Program-made: the position numbers and the translations under genes
NCBI GenBank assembly: GCA_037447655.1
Contig: JBBHKE010001274.1
Location: 106,180 to 163,598 of the forward strand
Length of the DNA stretch: 57,419 nucleotides
Direction: 5' to 3'
Source: Zygnema cylindricum
Lineage: Eukaryota > Streptophyta > Zygnematophyceae > Zygnematales > Zygnemataceae
Shown here: piece after piece, positions 23,873 to 34,874 of the stretch
Layout: each line of letters opens with the position of its first letter
Numbering within the stretch: the stretch's first letter is position 1
The notes under the pieces: model-generated
What the model saw: only the letters and a program-made list of their open reading frames with translations
What the model was told of the DNA's origin: nothing
Databases searched by the model: none

Positions 23873-24503
23873 TATTTAAGAGTAAGCTTTAGTAAGTCTC
23901 TGAAATTTAAGTCTATGACTTAAAATATTTTTGGAATACCAACTGTTCAATATTGACCAAATTTAGTCTGGAATTTTTGTAGTATCTACACGAATTGTTA
24001 TCTTTAAGTAAATTAGTGTGTAGGGCCGCCAATGAATGTGGACGTGATAAGAATCACCCGGATTTTTAGGGTATAGATATTGTTAGTGGATAATTCTGGT
24101 CCAAACACTTAGATTTTTGTTAGTTGATTATCAAGTGAACCTAGTACATACGTTTTAGATATTTTAAAGATCTTTAGAGTATTTAATTCAATTAGGAATG
24201 ATCAGTTTGATACAGAATGTACATTCTACACAAAGTTTAAAGAAATGAGAGCACTTACTTGCTTTAAGGTGTTTTCTGTTCTATTGTCCTTATCCTTATT
24301 TTAGTTGTGGTATATGTTTGTTTGGTTGTAATACCTCTCTCACTTAAAGCTACATATCTCAACATAGATCTTGTCAAATAGGTATCTCTCTTTGGGTTTG
24401 CTTCTCCTGTCATGTCTACTAATGGCTCCATTTCGGCTGGTGCAAGTGTGACTCCTAGTGGGAGTGGAACACAACCATGTACGATATCCTATGACCTTCA
24501 ACA
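23873..24503 (+). repeat. E2 LTR3
   Basis: 631 bp with a degraded start (TATTTAAGAG) and the end CCTTCAACA. It still contains the LTR-encoded gag start (about 24411), after which the element ends and the target duplication ATTAT follows. The match to LTR1 and LTR2 ends exactly at CAACA, which fixes the LTR boundary. Confidence 0.85.
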
Positions 24504-24508
24504 ATTAT

Positions 24509-24898
24509 TTAGTTAGCGTGTGGTTTGTTAGAAGCTGCGTGTTAGTTTGAATATTTTTAGGATTTGTTTTTTTGATTACGTAGTTGTTTAGTACTTTAGA
24601 TTTATACGGCGATATTACGTATCGTGTAGTAAGGCGTACAGTATGTGGTTTTGTTGGTACTTTTTTTTGATAGGTTTGCGGGCATACTTTTTTACGACGT
24701 GCAATAGAGTAGTACTTTGTTTGGTTGGAGTTGGAGTATTTAGGACTAAGCTGTTTTGGACAAGTCTATCTTTTGTAAGAGGGGAAAAACCTTCCGGTGA
24801 AATATACTTGTCTTTTGCTGAAGTGCTCTCTTTCTTGAGTCTTTGCTTCCGCATTATATTTGTCTTTTCTTCTGTCACCTAGTGAATTGATCCTATCA
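24509..24898 (+). repeat. E3 5' LTR, second piece
   Basis: The rest of the E3 5' LTR after E2, matching 31470-31608 and 35862-36096. It ends TTGATCCTATCA. The sequence AGTGGTATCAAAGC follows: a 2-nt spacer and a PBS complementary to the tRNA-iMet 3' end (24901-24912). Confidence 0.8.
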
Positions 24899-24959
24899 AG
24901 TGGTATCAAAGCCCAACTTATCATCCGTCACCTTTGGAAGATTGTAAATGGGAAGGAAA

Positions 24960-25560
24960 AGATGCTGATCGACGATTTTAAGGTTCGCCGCCTTTAGAAG
25001 AAAAAAAATATCGCTGCCATCACTAGTCTCAAGCAGTCATTTACCTCTTCAGTGCACGATCACTTTCTCACTCGAGATACGGCTTACGAGTGTTTGAAGG
25101 CTCTAGAAGGTCAATTCGAAAAAGGCCTTCCAAACAAGGGCCAATATGACTACACAAATTTTATTCAATTTAAAATAAAGTTAAATGAGTCGATCGATGA
25201 TGCAATCAACGGTTATAACATCATCGTGGAGCAGCTCTCAAATAATGGCCAGATTATTATCGAGGAGGATAAGGTAATTAGACTTATCAATGCTTTACCA
25301 GATAACCTCACCTACCTCAAGGAAATTCTTTTGGCGGAAACACATCTGAGCTACGAATTTCTTGTAAATTACCTCATGACCATTGAAAGAAATCGTGGAG
25401 GTCCTCCTAAGTCTTCGGCCTCGGGTGGATCTCTGTACGCATCCTCCGAACAACCTGCGGATCTAAATTTTCTCTGTGGAGGAAGAGGAGGAAGGGGAAG
25501 AGGAGGCGGATCTAGAGGAAGGGGAAGAAGCATCGAAAGGAGGGGAAACTTTCCCGGTTA
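24960..25560 (+). pseudogene. E3 gag (UBN2-type)
   Basis: The main open frame is 25052-25561. It shows AYECLKALEGQFEKG, a UBN2-like core with VIRLINALPDNLTYLKEILL and SYEFLVNYLMTIE, and a C-terminal Gly/Arg-rich stretch (GGRGGRGRGGG), probably RNA-binding in place of a zinc knuckle. A stop upstream at about 24998 and none of the usual start context indicate decay. Confidence 0.7.
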
Positions 25561-25584
25561 ACCGTCTTTCCAAGTCCAGTCCGA

Positions 25585-25711
25585 GTTGTTCAGAGTTTTT
25601 GTCTGCCAGGGTGGCAGTTATTTTTGCTTAAACACAAAGGGGTCAGGATTATCCTAGAGGCTTCTTGGAAGCTGTCCACTCTGAGGACTTATGGAGGTCT
25701 CAGAGTTTCAC
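25585..25711 (+). repeat. 127-bp structured unit, copy A
   Basis: Interrupts E3 between gag and protease. It is nearly identical to 41684-41810 and related to 44958-45083 and 54305-54425. It contains three short inverted repeats: CTGCCA/TGGCAG, GCTTC/GAAGC and ACTCTGAG/CTCAGAGT. Confidence 0.7.
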
Positions 25712-26381
25712 ACATTAGTCCCCAATGCTACACGAAATCCGACGGTAGCGGCGGCCCTGGTGGCAGCGGCGGCACATTTGGTGAACACGGCGAAGGCCAA
25801 TTAGGTGGAGGGGGGCGCGGTGGACGTGGCGGCCGATTTGGCAGCCATGGCCACTTCGTTGGTGAAAAACGAAATGAGGATGGCGATGACAAACCAACGA
25901 CTTTCTCTATACTATGTGTTACGTACGATTTGTCGTCAGTTGATACAGAAAACGACAAAGAATGGATAATCGGCTCCGCTGCCTCCCATCACGTTTGTAT
26001 GGACGCCCCACTCTTCGACGAAATGAGATCCCTTCCCATTCCAAAAATGATTACGGTCGGTAGGGGTCAAGTTCTTTTGTTGGTACAGTTGGTACTGTAC
26101 GGCTTTACTTACTTACCACAGATCCAAGTGGATCTAAACGAATCTCTGAAATCCAACTTTTCAGATCCAAGTGGATCTAAACGAATCTCTGAAATCCAAC
26201 TTTGAACGTATTTTACATAATGGCGGATCTGCAAATCTTTTGAGCGTGCCACAGATCTAGAGCGCTGATGCAAGTGTGTACGCCTAAGGTGATTTGACGA
26301 TTAAGATTGTCCGATCTGACGACATTAAAATCGGCGAACGCAAATTGTCTGACGCATTTCATAGTTTTCTCTTGTGGAGGA
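25712..26381 (+). pseudogene. E3 Gly-rich linker and protease remnant
   Basis: A Gly-rich stretch (GGPGGSGG, GGGGRGGRGGR) leads to the protease motif EWIIGSAASHHVCMD (about 25960-26000), where DSGAS reads GSAAS, so the catalytic Asp is absent. A 43-bp exact tandem duplication follows (26119-26161 and 26162-26204), then frameshifted sequence up to the solo LTR at 26382. Confidence 0.7.
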
Positions 26382-27516
26382 TGTTGTCCATAGCCATTTT
26401 CAGCCATGTATTTTCCCTCGGAAGCACCACAGACTACCCCAAAAAACAGCCTACTTTTAATCCACTCAGAATTCTACAGAAACAACAAAACAGGTTGAAA
26501 CTACATAAACAGATATTTTCTAGGTCATTTAGTGTTCTCACAAATTTTCATATAAAAATACTAAATATAATTTTCACATCATCTAGTCAAAGATTCATAA
26601 AAACAGCCTGCCATAATCCTTTGATTAAACTGACAACTTCACAATGAAGTTACACACAGACCAGACACACAATAGGTCTGAAAATAAATAGCAATGTAAA
26701 AAATACAAGGAGGAACACACATGAAAATTTTCAGATAATTCTGCCAACATATCTGAGAGAAATCCTCAAATACAATTACCAAAAATGACCATTACCAGAT
26801 TTGGTACAGAAAAATTCCTTAGACCAAAAATGACTAAGGGTGAGGTTTCATTTGGGAAAAAATGTCGTTGTTTACAGAAATTCGTACTGTTTCGTACATT
26901 GCCGTACCAAAAAAAATAAAATGACAGAAAAACAAGCCTACTGAATGAGGAATTTGATTTTCCACATTTATGGGCGTAAAAGTGGACCGTTGGATGCATA
27001 ATTTGATACGCCATCTTCTGACACTTTCAGTTCGCAACTAGTGACCCGGAGTAGGTCAATTCTTAGCACCTGAACGAATAGCATCGTGCCTCGTGGAAAA
27101 GTGAACAAATATCCACGACGACCGTGCGATCAAGTGGGTACACGTCGCGTATGACATGACATGTGCCTTCCGACAACGAGGATGCGAGGCCACCGAAAGC
27201 CGCAAGAAAATCTTTGACGGAGGATATTGTTTCACGCTTCTGTTGTCATCCACTAACCATTCTGACATATTCGTAAGCTCCGTACATTTCGTATATTTCA
27301 CATCGGTTCGTGTCGCAATCCGCCGTCCATTTCTTAACGCATTCCGCGCCACTCAACTACTCCTTCACGTCCCTTTAATTTTACTCGTACATTTAATCCC
27401 CCAATCCGCAAATCTATTCGAACCACCACATTAATTTCGATAATATATTACGCACGTGAAACGTCGCGTGCGCACAAAATGTCGCGTAAGCACGAAACCA
27501 ACTTTTCAAAACAATA
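26382..27516 (-). mobile_element. Solo LTR of the LARD-like family
   Basis: 1135 bp starting TGTTGTCCATAGCC and ending CTTTTCAAAACAATA on the plus strand, matching the ends of the LTRs at 31609-32454 and 34875-35856. The middle is diverged. It splits the E3 protease/integrase region. No clean target duplication is visible (GAGGA left, GATTG right). Confidence 0.7.
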
Positions 27517-28865
27517 GATTGGACCAAAACCAAAACGTAATGATGACGGCATCATTAACCAAATCACATAAATAAAAGGAGATCTGACATTATGGCACGA
27601 TTGAATGTGCCATACGTGAGATCATGATTTAAAGCGCATGATTAAAACAAGATGCAAGCGTGTACTAGATGACGTCAGGGAAAAAAGTCAACGGATGTAA
27701 TGGTTGTAGTCAAGAGCGTCAGATCGGTAAACCACACCCTTCCAAAGATACTCATTTTCGGTCAACTCACCCCCATGAAAAAGTACATGTGGATTTATGT
27801 GAGGATGTTAAACATGAAATTTTGGGGGGGGAATAAATATATTATGGTCATTGTTGACGATTACTCAAGGTTCACTTGGGTATATCTCCTCAAACATAAA
27901 TCCAACGCATCCACTAAATTTGAGGAATGGCATGTTATGGCAGAACGACAATGCAACAAAAAATTGAAGGCAATTCAATCCGATAACGTCGGGGAGTTTA
28001 ATGTGTTTGATTCTTATTATAAAAAACGGGGGATTCGGCAAGAGTTTACGGCATCTTGCTCACCGAAATCAAACGGAATCGTTGAGCGCAAAAATAGAAC
28101 TCTTCAAGATATGGTACGCTCGATGATTCACGGATCAGGAAGAAAGGAATTTTTGTGGGGGAGATGCAATTTTAACCGCTAATTATATTTGTAATCGTCG
28201 AATTACGTCAAATCGGGCAATAAGACTCCTCACGAACTTTGGTACGGTCGAAAACTTGCCTTACATCACCTTTGTATTTTGGGATGTTGGGCTGTGATGA
28301 AACGAAGAGGTAAATTTTCTTCTCGTAGTTGGTCCGGTGTTTTTTTGTTTATAGCACCAAAGGGAGTTTATATTGTGTGTATGATCCAATCCGTCATGTA
28401 GCGGAGGAGAGTCGAAATATATATTTCCATGAGGATCTCAAATTGGCAATTTCTCGATCCGAGAAATCGCCATCAAATCATGATTTTCTCGAAGAGAGTG
28501 AACTCTTTCTTTCCCACATCTCAATGATTCAGATTCTGACAATGAGGTGGATCCAATCGTCAATATTAAGAGGGGGAAAGCTAATTCCGAAACTCATCCG
28601 GGATTAATTGATATTGACGAGATCCGAAGTGACAAATCCCGAATGTCTTTGGACATTCGTCGATCTAATAGCTATAAATCTCCGAGCATTTCTTTCCATG
28701 AGGAAGAAACCGAATTTGAAAAGCCCGTAAATAAAAATGAAAATGAAATTCCATTGAGAAGGAGTCAACGTGAGATAAAGGGGGAGAAACAAGATCGGTT
28801 GTCCTTTGATCGCAAAGGGGGAAACGTCGAAAATTCCCATTACTTTATTTCGGCCGCCTCAAAGG
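27517..28865 (+). pseudogene. E3 integrase
   Basis: The His-Cys region is decayed (CNGCSQE-like at about 27695). The core is readable: MVIVDDYSRFTWVYLLKHKS, IQSDNVGEFN (DNGGE altered to DNVGE) and SCSPKSNGIVERKNRTLQDMVRSM with the catalytic Glu. Frameshifts follow at about 28160 and 28330. The linker 28547-28882 is open and charged. Confidence 0.75.
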
Positions 28866-28888
28866 AGGCTTTTCTTTTCTAGCAATCA

Positions 28889-29832
28889 TTGAGTGAGAAC
28901 ATGCCCGGCGATCCCCAATCATGCGCCGAGGCACGAGGATCTACGGATTGGGAGGATAAGTGGAAACCGGCATGGGAGAGAGAATTAAATTCAATTATTG
29001 ATAACAATAATTTTGAGGAGGTGAGTCTTCCACAGGGAAAGAAGGCTATTGACGCTAAATGGATATTTAAAACAAAAAATTGTGCTACAGGGGAGATAGT
29101 ATAATATAAGGCTAGATTGGTGTGTAAAGGCTTTCAATAAGTAAAGGGGGTTGATTATTCAGAAACATACCCACCGGTTGTCAAATTTGATTTTTTGAGA
29201 ATGTTAATTGCGATTGCGACCACAGGAAATAAACATATGCATCAAATGGATGTGGAAACAACCTTTTTAAATAGAGAGTTAGAAGAATAGGTTTATATAA
29301 AGGTGCCCGAGGGTGTGCCTTAAAAGGGAGGAAAAGTATGGCGTTTGAGAAAATCTTTGTACGAATTAAAACAAGCGCCAAAAACATGGTATATTCGTCT
29401 TCATAAAGTACTTATTGACTTCGGTTTTGTCCGTACAATTTCGGATTCCGGAGTGTACGTAAAAGGAGAGGGAGAGGACCAAATTATTTTCTCTGTGTAC
29501 GTTGATGATTTTCTTATGATTAATGATAAGCTGTTTGTCATTAATGAGTTAAATGAGTATCTTAGATTGCATTTCAAAGTGACAGATTTTGGGGGAAGTA
29601 CGTTACATTTTGGGGATACAAGTCATACGATCCAACGAGAATGTAATTAAGTTAAGTCAAGCTCAGTACTATAGAGAGGTCTTGCCTAGATTTGGTATGA
29701 TCGGCGCGAAATATGTCTCAACGCCATTAAATCAAAAAGTACAGTACAGAAAGTACAAAGAGGAAGAAAATATGTCAGTACCATACCATGAAGCAGTTGG
29801 CAATATAATGTACGTGAGTGTAGGCACACGTT
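28889..29832 (+). pseudogene. E3 reverse transcriptase
   Basis: Motifs: WERELNSIIDNNNFEEV, IDAKWIFKTK, a stop at about 29102, YKARLVCKGFQ, YPPVVKFDFLRML, HQMDVETTFL, KSLYELKQAPKTW, the catalytic FSVYVDDFLM (about 29490-29520), then a frameshift and VRYILGIQVIRSNENVIKLSQ and YHEAVGNIMYVSVGTR. At the arginine codon the frame is cut by an inserted LTR, and the next residues (RPDIATVV) resume at about 30770. Confidence 0.8.
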
Positions 29833-30767
29833 TGTGGTTCCACGATCACTAGAGCAAGTGAAGCACTAGTAGCAAGTGAAGCAATAGCAATAGTAGTAGA
29901 AGTAGACATAATTCACTCACAGCTGCTTACGAAGATCTTACCAAATAGCTGTTTTCTACAACTCACCGAATCTGACACAAAGATCTAAACTGCTTCAAAC
30001 AATACCACAGTATAGAATATCTTAAAGAATGATAACTCTGAAAGTTTCAGCCCAATTGATCCAACATACTCTAAGATATGTGACTCACAAGTTTCTCAAA
30101 AATAGTTTGCAGATTACACAGTCTGGAAGTCTGGATACATAAAATGTTCTAAGTCCTAAGACTTATGCTCGCAGTGAGTATCTACTATTAGTTTTCCTAT
30201 TATATATTGCCGTACCTGCGATACAAGTGTACCTGAGAGGTATGTCCAAAAACCAAAAAGCCAGTAAGATCTAAGTACTCCTTATTATGCAAAATCTAAT
30301 CAACCACCGTAGAATAAATATTACTCAGAAATCTATACTTAGTGATTGTACAATTACTTCTGGCTGGCTTAGTTTCTATTGTCTGGATACCTCCGTCCGG
30401 TTGTTGCGAAAACACCTGCCAGCTAAGTCCCTTGTGATCCTCTTATGATCTCGTACGTCGACTTGATTCATATCAACCGTGGCTACGTTGTCCCGTAACG
30501 GATCATTTTCAAAATTGCCACTTTCCTTCTCGTTCGTCCGATTTTCAGACTCTACCCGTTTGATGTGTGACACGCGTATGTGGGCGACAATGCCATTCTG
30601 AAATACCTACACAGTCCTCAAGTGACGACAGGTGTCTTTGTGGAATTACGCTACACCTTACTGTCTTTCTACTGTCACACTATTTGAGGTAAGTTTTATA
30701 GGTCTCTAAGTCCTAAAACCTTCCCTCACACGTCTATTTACTGAGACAAAGCTTTTCAAAATCAACA
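29833..30767. mobile_element. Solo LTR inserted between E3 RT and RNase H
   Basis: 935 bp starting TGTGGTTCC and ending AAAATCAACA. Removing it reconnects the RT and RNase H frames at a conserved RPDIA motif. The flanks ACGTT and GCGTC look like a mutated 5-bp duplication of ACGTC. No coding content. The family is not represented elsewhere in the window as far as I can see. Confidence 0.6.
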
Positions 30768-31401
30768 GCGTCCAGATATTGCGACAGTAGTGTTAGTCGC
30801 TAGTTTTATTGCAACAATCCAAAAAAAATCGTTGGGAGGTAATGGAACGAATATTTCACTATTTTATTGGTATGATCGATTTCCATTTGGTGTATACGTC
30901 TAAACGAGACTCTTTCCAATGTATTGATTATTGCAATGCAAATTGGGGAGGAGATTTCGACTGTGGAAAATCCACGTCAGGGTACGCATTTATTTTGGGC
31001 GGCGTAGCTTTTTCGTGGACATTGCATCTACAACCTATGGTCGCCTTAAGTTCTACGAAGGCCGAATATATGTTGGCGTGTCATACGTTAAAGGCATCTC
31101 AGTGGATCAAATAGATGCTTGGTGAGTTGGGGATTAGGATTGGTTGTTTGCAGTTTTTTACTGGCTGCATGAGTTTGATGGCGCTTGTGAAAAATCCTGT
31201 CTTTCTCAAGCAAAAAAAACACATACGCATTTAGTGGCACTTTGTAAGAGATTTGTTGCAGCGAAGGAGATCGAATTTTTATACGTATCGACTTTAGAGG
31301 AGGTCGCAGATATGCTTACAAAAGCGGTTGTCTACGATGTTTTTTTGCATGGTAGACCTAAACTAGGTTTGTATTCAGTTTCAGAGGGGGTTTCACAATG
31401 A
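30768..31401 (+). pseudogene. E3 RNase H
   Basis: RPDIATVVLVASF resumes after the solo LTR. A frameshifted region follows, then DYCNANWGGDFDCGKSTSGYAFILGG (Asn in place of the first RNase H Asp), SSTKAEYMLACHTLK, and 31144-31401 with a diverged end (EVADMLTKAV, SEGVSQ, stop). The tract GAGAAGGGGAA (about 31399-31409) is the likely polypurine tract. Confidence 0.75.
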
Positions 31402-31409
31402 GAAGGGGA

Positions 31410-31608
31410 ATCTTAGACTATTATGAAACGACATCTTAGTTCATTTGAGCGTTGTTATATTAATTATTTAGTTAGTATGTGATTTTGTTTAACGTTGCGT
31501 GTTAGTTTTAATATAGTTTGTTTTTTTTTTTTAATACGTATTAATTTCATACTTTAGATTTGTATACGGTATTATGTTTCGAGTACACCGCGTAGAGTAT
31601 GTAGTTTC
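31410..31608 (+). repeat. E3 3' LTR, first piece
   Basis: Matches the start and middle of the E3 5' LTR (17610-17666 and 24509-24640). It is interrupted after GTTTC (31604-31608) by the LARD-like element. Confidence 0.8.
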
Positions 31609-32454
31609 TGTTGTCCATAGCTTATTTCAGCCATGGATTACTCACGGAAACACCCACAGACTACCTCAAAAACAGCTGTGTTTCAGACGTCACAGATTAC
31701 TCCACAATAAACAAAATGATCTCAAACTGCACCAATATGCAGTATATCATATACACTGTAAACTCCCAAAGTTACAGCCAAATCCACCAAGGCATCTTGA
31801 AGATATAAGCTCCAGAGTTACCCAAATGTAGTTGACAGCTTCACAAACTAGCCACTTAGACTGTTCACAGAATCTTACAGAGATACTGGAATACAATGAA
31901 ACTTCACACACATATAGATTCTATATCATAGAATAACTCCACAAAGTTTCACATGAAAGCACCAATCAGAGTGATCACACCAACAGGTCAAAGATGCAGA
32001 AAACAGTCTGCCATAGCTTTGATTAACTTGATTGTAATACTCAAATTATTCAAGACTATACAAGTCACATTATCCGCAGCTGCGTCAGCTGCTTTGTCCG
32101 TGCGGATCATATCAAGGTAACCGCAGCTGCGTTGACTCGTCTGCGTCGCAGCTGCTCCGTACCGACGGCGCATATTCATCCAAAGTAACCGCAGTTGCGT
32201 TGTCCTGTTTGCGTCGCAACTGCGCCGTATCGGCGGTGCCTGTTTCAACATTTCGTTTATTCCACATCGGATCGCTTCGCGATCCGCCGTCCATTTGTCA
32301 ATGCTTGTACCCGCCACTCACTGAGTCTTTTACATCACTTAAATTGTATGTATTCGTTCGCTCCCCCAATCCATGAATCCATTCGAACCTCCACAATAAA
32401 TTCCATAGCGCACGAACTGTCGCGTACGCATGAAACAAACTTTCCAAAACAACA
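31609..32454 (-). repeat. LARD-like 3' LTR
   Basis: 846 bp, TGTTGTCCATAG to AAAACAACA. It contains a two-fold ~70-bp repeat around GCAGCTGCG and GCAACTGCG palindromic cores (about 32108-32245) where the other LTR has one copy. It lacks the ~230-bp segment at about 35300-35530 of the other LTR. Confidence 0.8.
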
Positions 32455-32489
32455 CTCCCCCGAAAATTTAGTTTCGTGCACCTATAAAA

Positions 32490-32645
32490 TATGCATCGCT
32501 GCGCTAGTTCGATAATGCAGCGCAGTATGAATACAAAGTGCAGCGTGTACTGCTCTGCTGCTACGCTGCGCTAGTTCGACCTCGTAGCGCAGTATAAATA
32601 GAATATGCAGCGTGTACTGCTATGCTGCTACGCTGCGCTAGTTCA
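32490..32645. repeat. Tandem repeat with TGCGCTAGTTC cores
   Basis: About two and a half copies of a ~70-75-bp unit containing CTGCGCTAGTTCGA and TGCAGCGTGTACTGCT, just inside the LARD-like element next to its polypurine tract. The GCAGCGCA/TGCGCT pieces are mutually complementary and could fold. Confidence 0.7.
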
Positions 32646-33521
32646 CCATCGCAGCTCTGGCAGCTGCTCCTTTCACCCTTAACTTCCTCCTCATAGCCTC
32701 ATCTACTGAGAACTAAAGCTTTCAATTTCAACACTCCCCTAAAGCTTTAGACTCAGTAGCCCATGCAATATTTCTACCCTAATGGAAATACAAACAAAAT
32801 GAAGAATGTAGAATATTTAGAGATGAAAAATTCTCTATCAACCTCCACTATTAATGATTCAAAAAGGTTAGCCAAAACAATACATCGCCACTGTTTTGCT
32901 GACGTCGCCACGTCCCATTTGTTTTGCTGAAAACCACCACGTCTTCCGCTGCATTGCTTCATTTGTTGGTACGTTGCGAAGTGACCTGCTTCTGCTAATT
33001 CTCCACTGCTCTGCTGCGTTCTCGCCATGTCTTCTAAACTTCCCTGTCTTGACAACTGCCTCTTTGCCGAGTTAATTATTTAATATTCAAACACTCTTGT
33101 CTTCCACGAATAACTTGATCAACCATTTTCTTAATTTGGTTGAATTTTACACACTTATAGAATTGAATATCGTCCCGTAACAGCTCCCCCTATGCCATAA
33201 TCGTTACTTACTCATATGATCAGTATTTGTCAACAATATCTATCTTTTACCCACTCTCATTAAATAATTGTTGTACCTTCCCCCTATCAAATACTTCCAC
33301 GTCATCTGCTGCGCTGCTATGCCGCGTCACTGCTTCGCGACGTGACCTGCTTCCGATGATTCACCACTACTTCCGCTACCTCCTTTGTTTTCAAAAATAC
33401 ATAAATAACACTAAATCTAAAATCCTACCAAATATATTAAATGTAAAAAGGAGCTAAGACATGCCTGGAATATAAGTTTTTCCAAAATTAAGATTCTTCT
33501 GAGTTCACGTTCTCTAGAAAA

Positions 33522-34283
33522 TCATTTCTCTCGTTCTCTTCTCTTAATCACTTTTTGAGCATGCTTTCTTTTGTTCTTGATCCTTTGAATATTACATCTT
33601 CTCTTTGTTTTCTTCATTATCTTTTGTCTTTTCTGAAAATTTTCATTTCTGTCACAGTTTTCTACTCGTTTAATGTCAAAAATATTAATTTTCTGTTTTA
33701 CCTCTATGTTTTTCTTCGTAGATTTGCTATCCCCATTAACTTCATTCATCCCTAAAATTTTAATTTTGATTCTTCTTCTTTTCAGCTGCACTCTTTTCTT
33801 TCTATTTTCTTTTCCTATATTTTTAATGTTTGCATTGCTATTACATTTTTCCCTCCTACAAACTTCTTTCCTCGATCGAATTTTTTGAACAGTTTTTCTT
33901 TGTACTTTCCCTAGTTCACCAATTTCCACATCCACCTTATTTCTAGTTTCGGCTTCTAAGTGTCCATCTCTTCCTTCAACTCCTCTTGCTGCAGTTAACA
34001 AACTTTCTTGTAGGAAATTTTCACTCACCAATTTGTCATCTGATAAGGGCACAAAAATCGTGTCATTCTCTCTTTCGTCATTTTTCCTTACTTCAATAAA
34101 CTCTGCATCTTGTAACTCTTTTGTACTCACCAATCTGTCGTCGGGAAAAGGGACAGACACCAAATCGTTATCTGTCACATCCTTCTCCTCATTCCGAACA
34201 ACATAGAAGGTCGGTAGGTAAATAAATTTGTCAACACATTGTGTATGCCTTTTGTCATCGGTTGAGTCTTGTCTCTCACTCAC
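33522..34283 (-). CDS. Uncharacterised Lys/Arg-rich open frame in LARD-like element
   Basis: 253 open codons, not recognised. The N-terminal third is acidic and holds two imperfect ~25-residue repeats with the shared pattern VP-x2-DD-[RK]-LVS-x3-LQ (SVPFPDDRLVS and FVPLSDDKLVS). The C-terminal 140 residues are strongly basic (runs such as KKRVQLKRRRIK and KKTKRRC), as in a nucleic-acid binding tail or nuclear localisation region. No ATG occurs near the start, so the true start is uncertain and it may be a fragment of a longer element protein. It is the only sizeable frame in the element. Confidence 0.4.
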   Translation of the reverse strand: MSERQDSTDDKRHTQCVDKFIYLPTFYVVRNEEKDVTDNDLVSVPFPDDRLVSTKELQDAEFIEVRKNDERENDTIFVPLSDDKLVSENFLQESLLTAARGVEGRDGHLEAETRNKVDVEIGELGKVQRKTVQKIRSRKEVCRREKCNSNANIKNIGKENRKKRVQLKRRRIKIKILGMNEVNGDSKSTKKNIEVKQKINIFDIKRVENCDRNENFQKRQKIMKKTKRRCNIQRIKNKRKHAQKVIKRREREK

Positions 34284-34360
34284 GAGTGAACTTGATTCTC
34301 TTCTTGTTGAATTTATCGGTATTTATCGGCGATAACACCGACATCGATAACTATCGGCGA

Positions 34361-34383
34361 TATATGTACGGACCGTACATATA
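34361..34383. repeat. Perfect palindrome with GTAC cores
   Basis: TATATGTACGG-A-CCGTACATATA has 11-bp arms around one central base. It follows a cluster of TATCGGCGATA-like palindromes (about 34317-34361) in the leader side of the LARD-like element. Confidence 0.7.
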
Positions 34384-34874
34384 AATGTACGGCCAGTACA
34401 CTCAACTGTACGTCATAATCCACGGACGCGCCGCGGACCCCCTTCCCCCCGATTTCGGTAAAAAATTGTAATTTTTCCTTGATTATTTATTATTTAAGGG
34501 GGTTTTACTTGGGTTCCACGCTCCCATACCCTTTCTCAATGTCTTTTTGACTGTTAGTTACGCCCATAGATGTTCAAATCGTACAGATTTGGACTTTTCT
34601 ATTAAAATTACGTAATATTCGTCGATTTCATACTTTTTCGTAAAATTCGTATAGATTTCTCTGTACGGATATGTACGAAAATGTACGAAAAGCGATATAC
34701 TAGAAAATCCTTATAAAATCTTTAAAATTACGAACAAGTAACATAAATGTACGAAATTATAATGAAAATGTACCCTACAAACCTAATAAAACGACAAATC
34801 TTTGTCAACCGTACTGAAATATATAGGAACGTACGGCAATGTACCCTATAAACCCTAAAATCCCCCCTAAGTAG

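Larger units (their letters stand above)
17667..24503 (+). mobile_element. Copia retrotransposon E2, three-LTR structure
   Basis: Inserted in the E3 5' LTR with an exact ATTAT duplication (17662-17666 and 24504-24508). The layout is LTR1 (17667-18294), PBS and partial gag, LTR2 (19052-19721), PBS, gag-pol, LTR3 (23873-24503). LTR1 and LTR3 resemble each other more than either resembles LTR2: both lack the Ser/Pro/Ala-coding expansion at about 19610-19665. This suggests a second copy entered the gag of the first and the intervening 3' part was then lost by recombination. Confidence 0.85.

Noticed and set aside
25670-25711. Hammerhead-like CTGAGGA motif in the 127-bp unit
   Set aside because: The required GAAA and cleavage-site elements and the three-stem arrangement are absent. 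The motif sits in a simple two-strand hairpin.
25712-25900. Gly-rich stretch as a structural protein gene
   Set aside because: It is in frame with the Copia protease motif and matches the Gly/Arg-rich Gag tail composition of E3.
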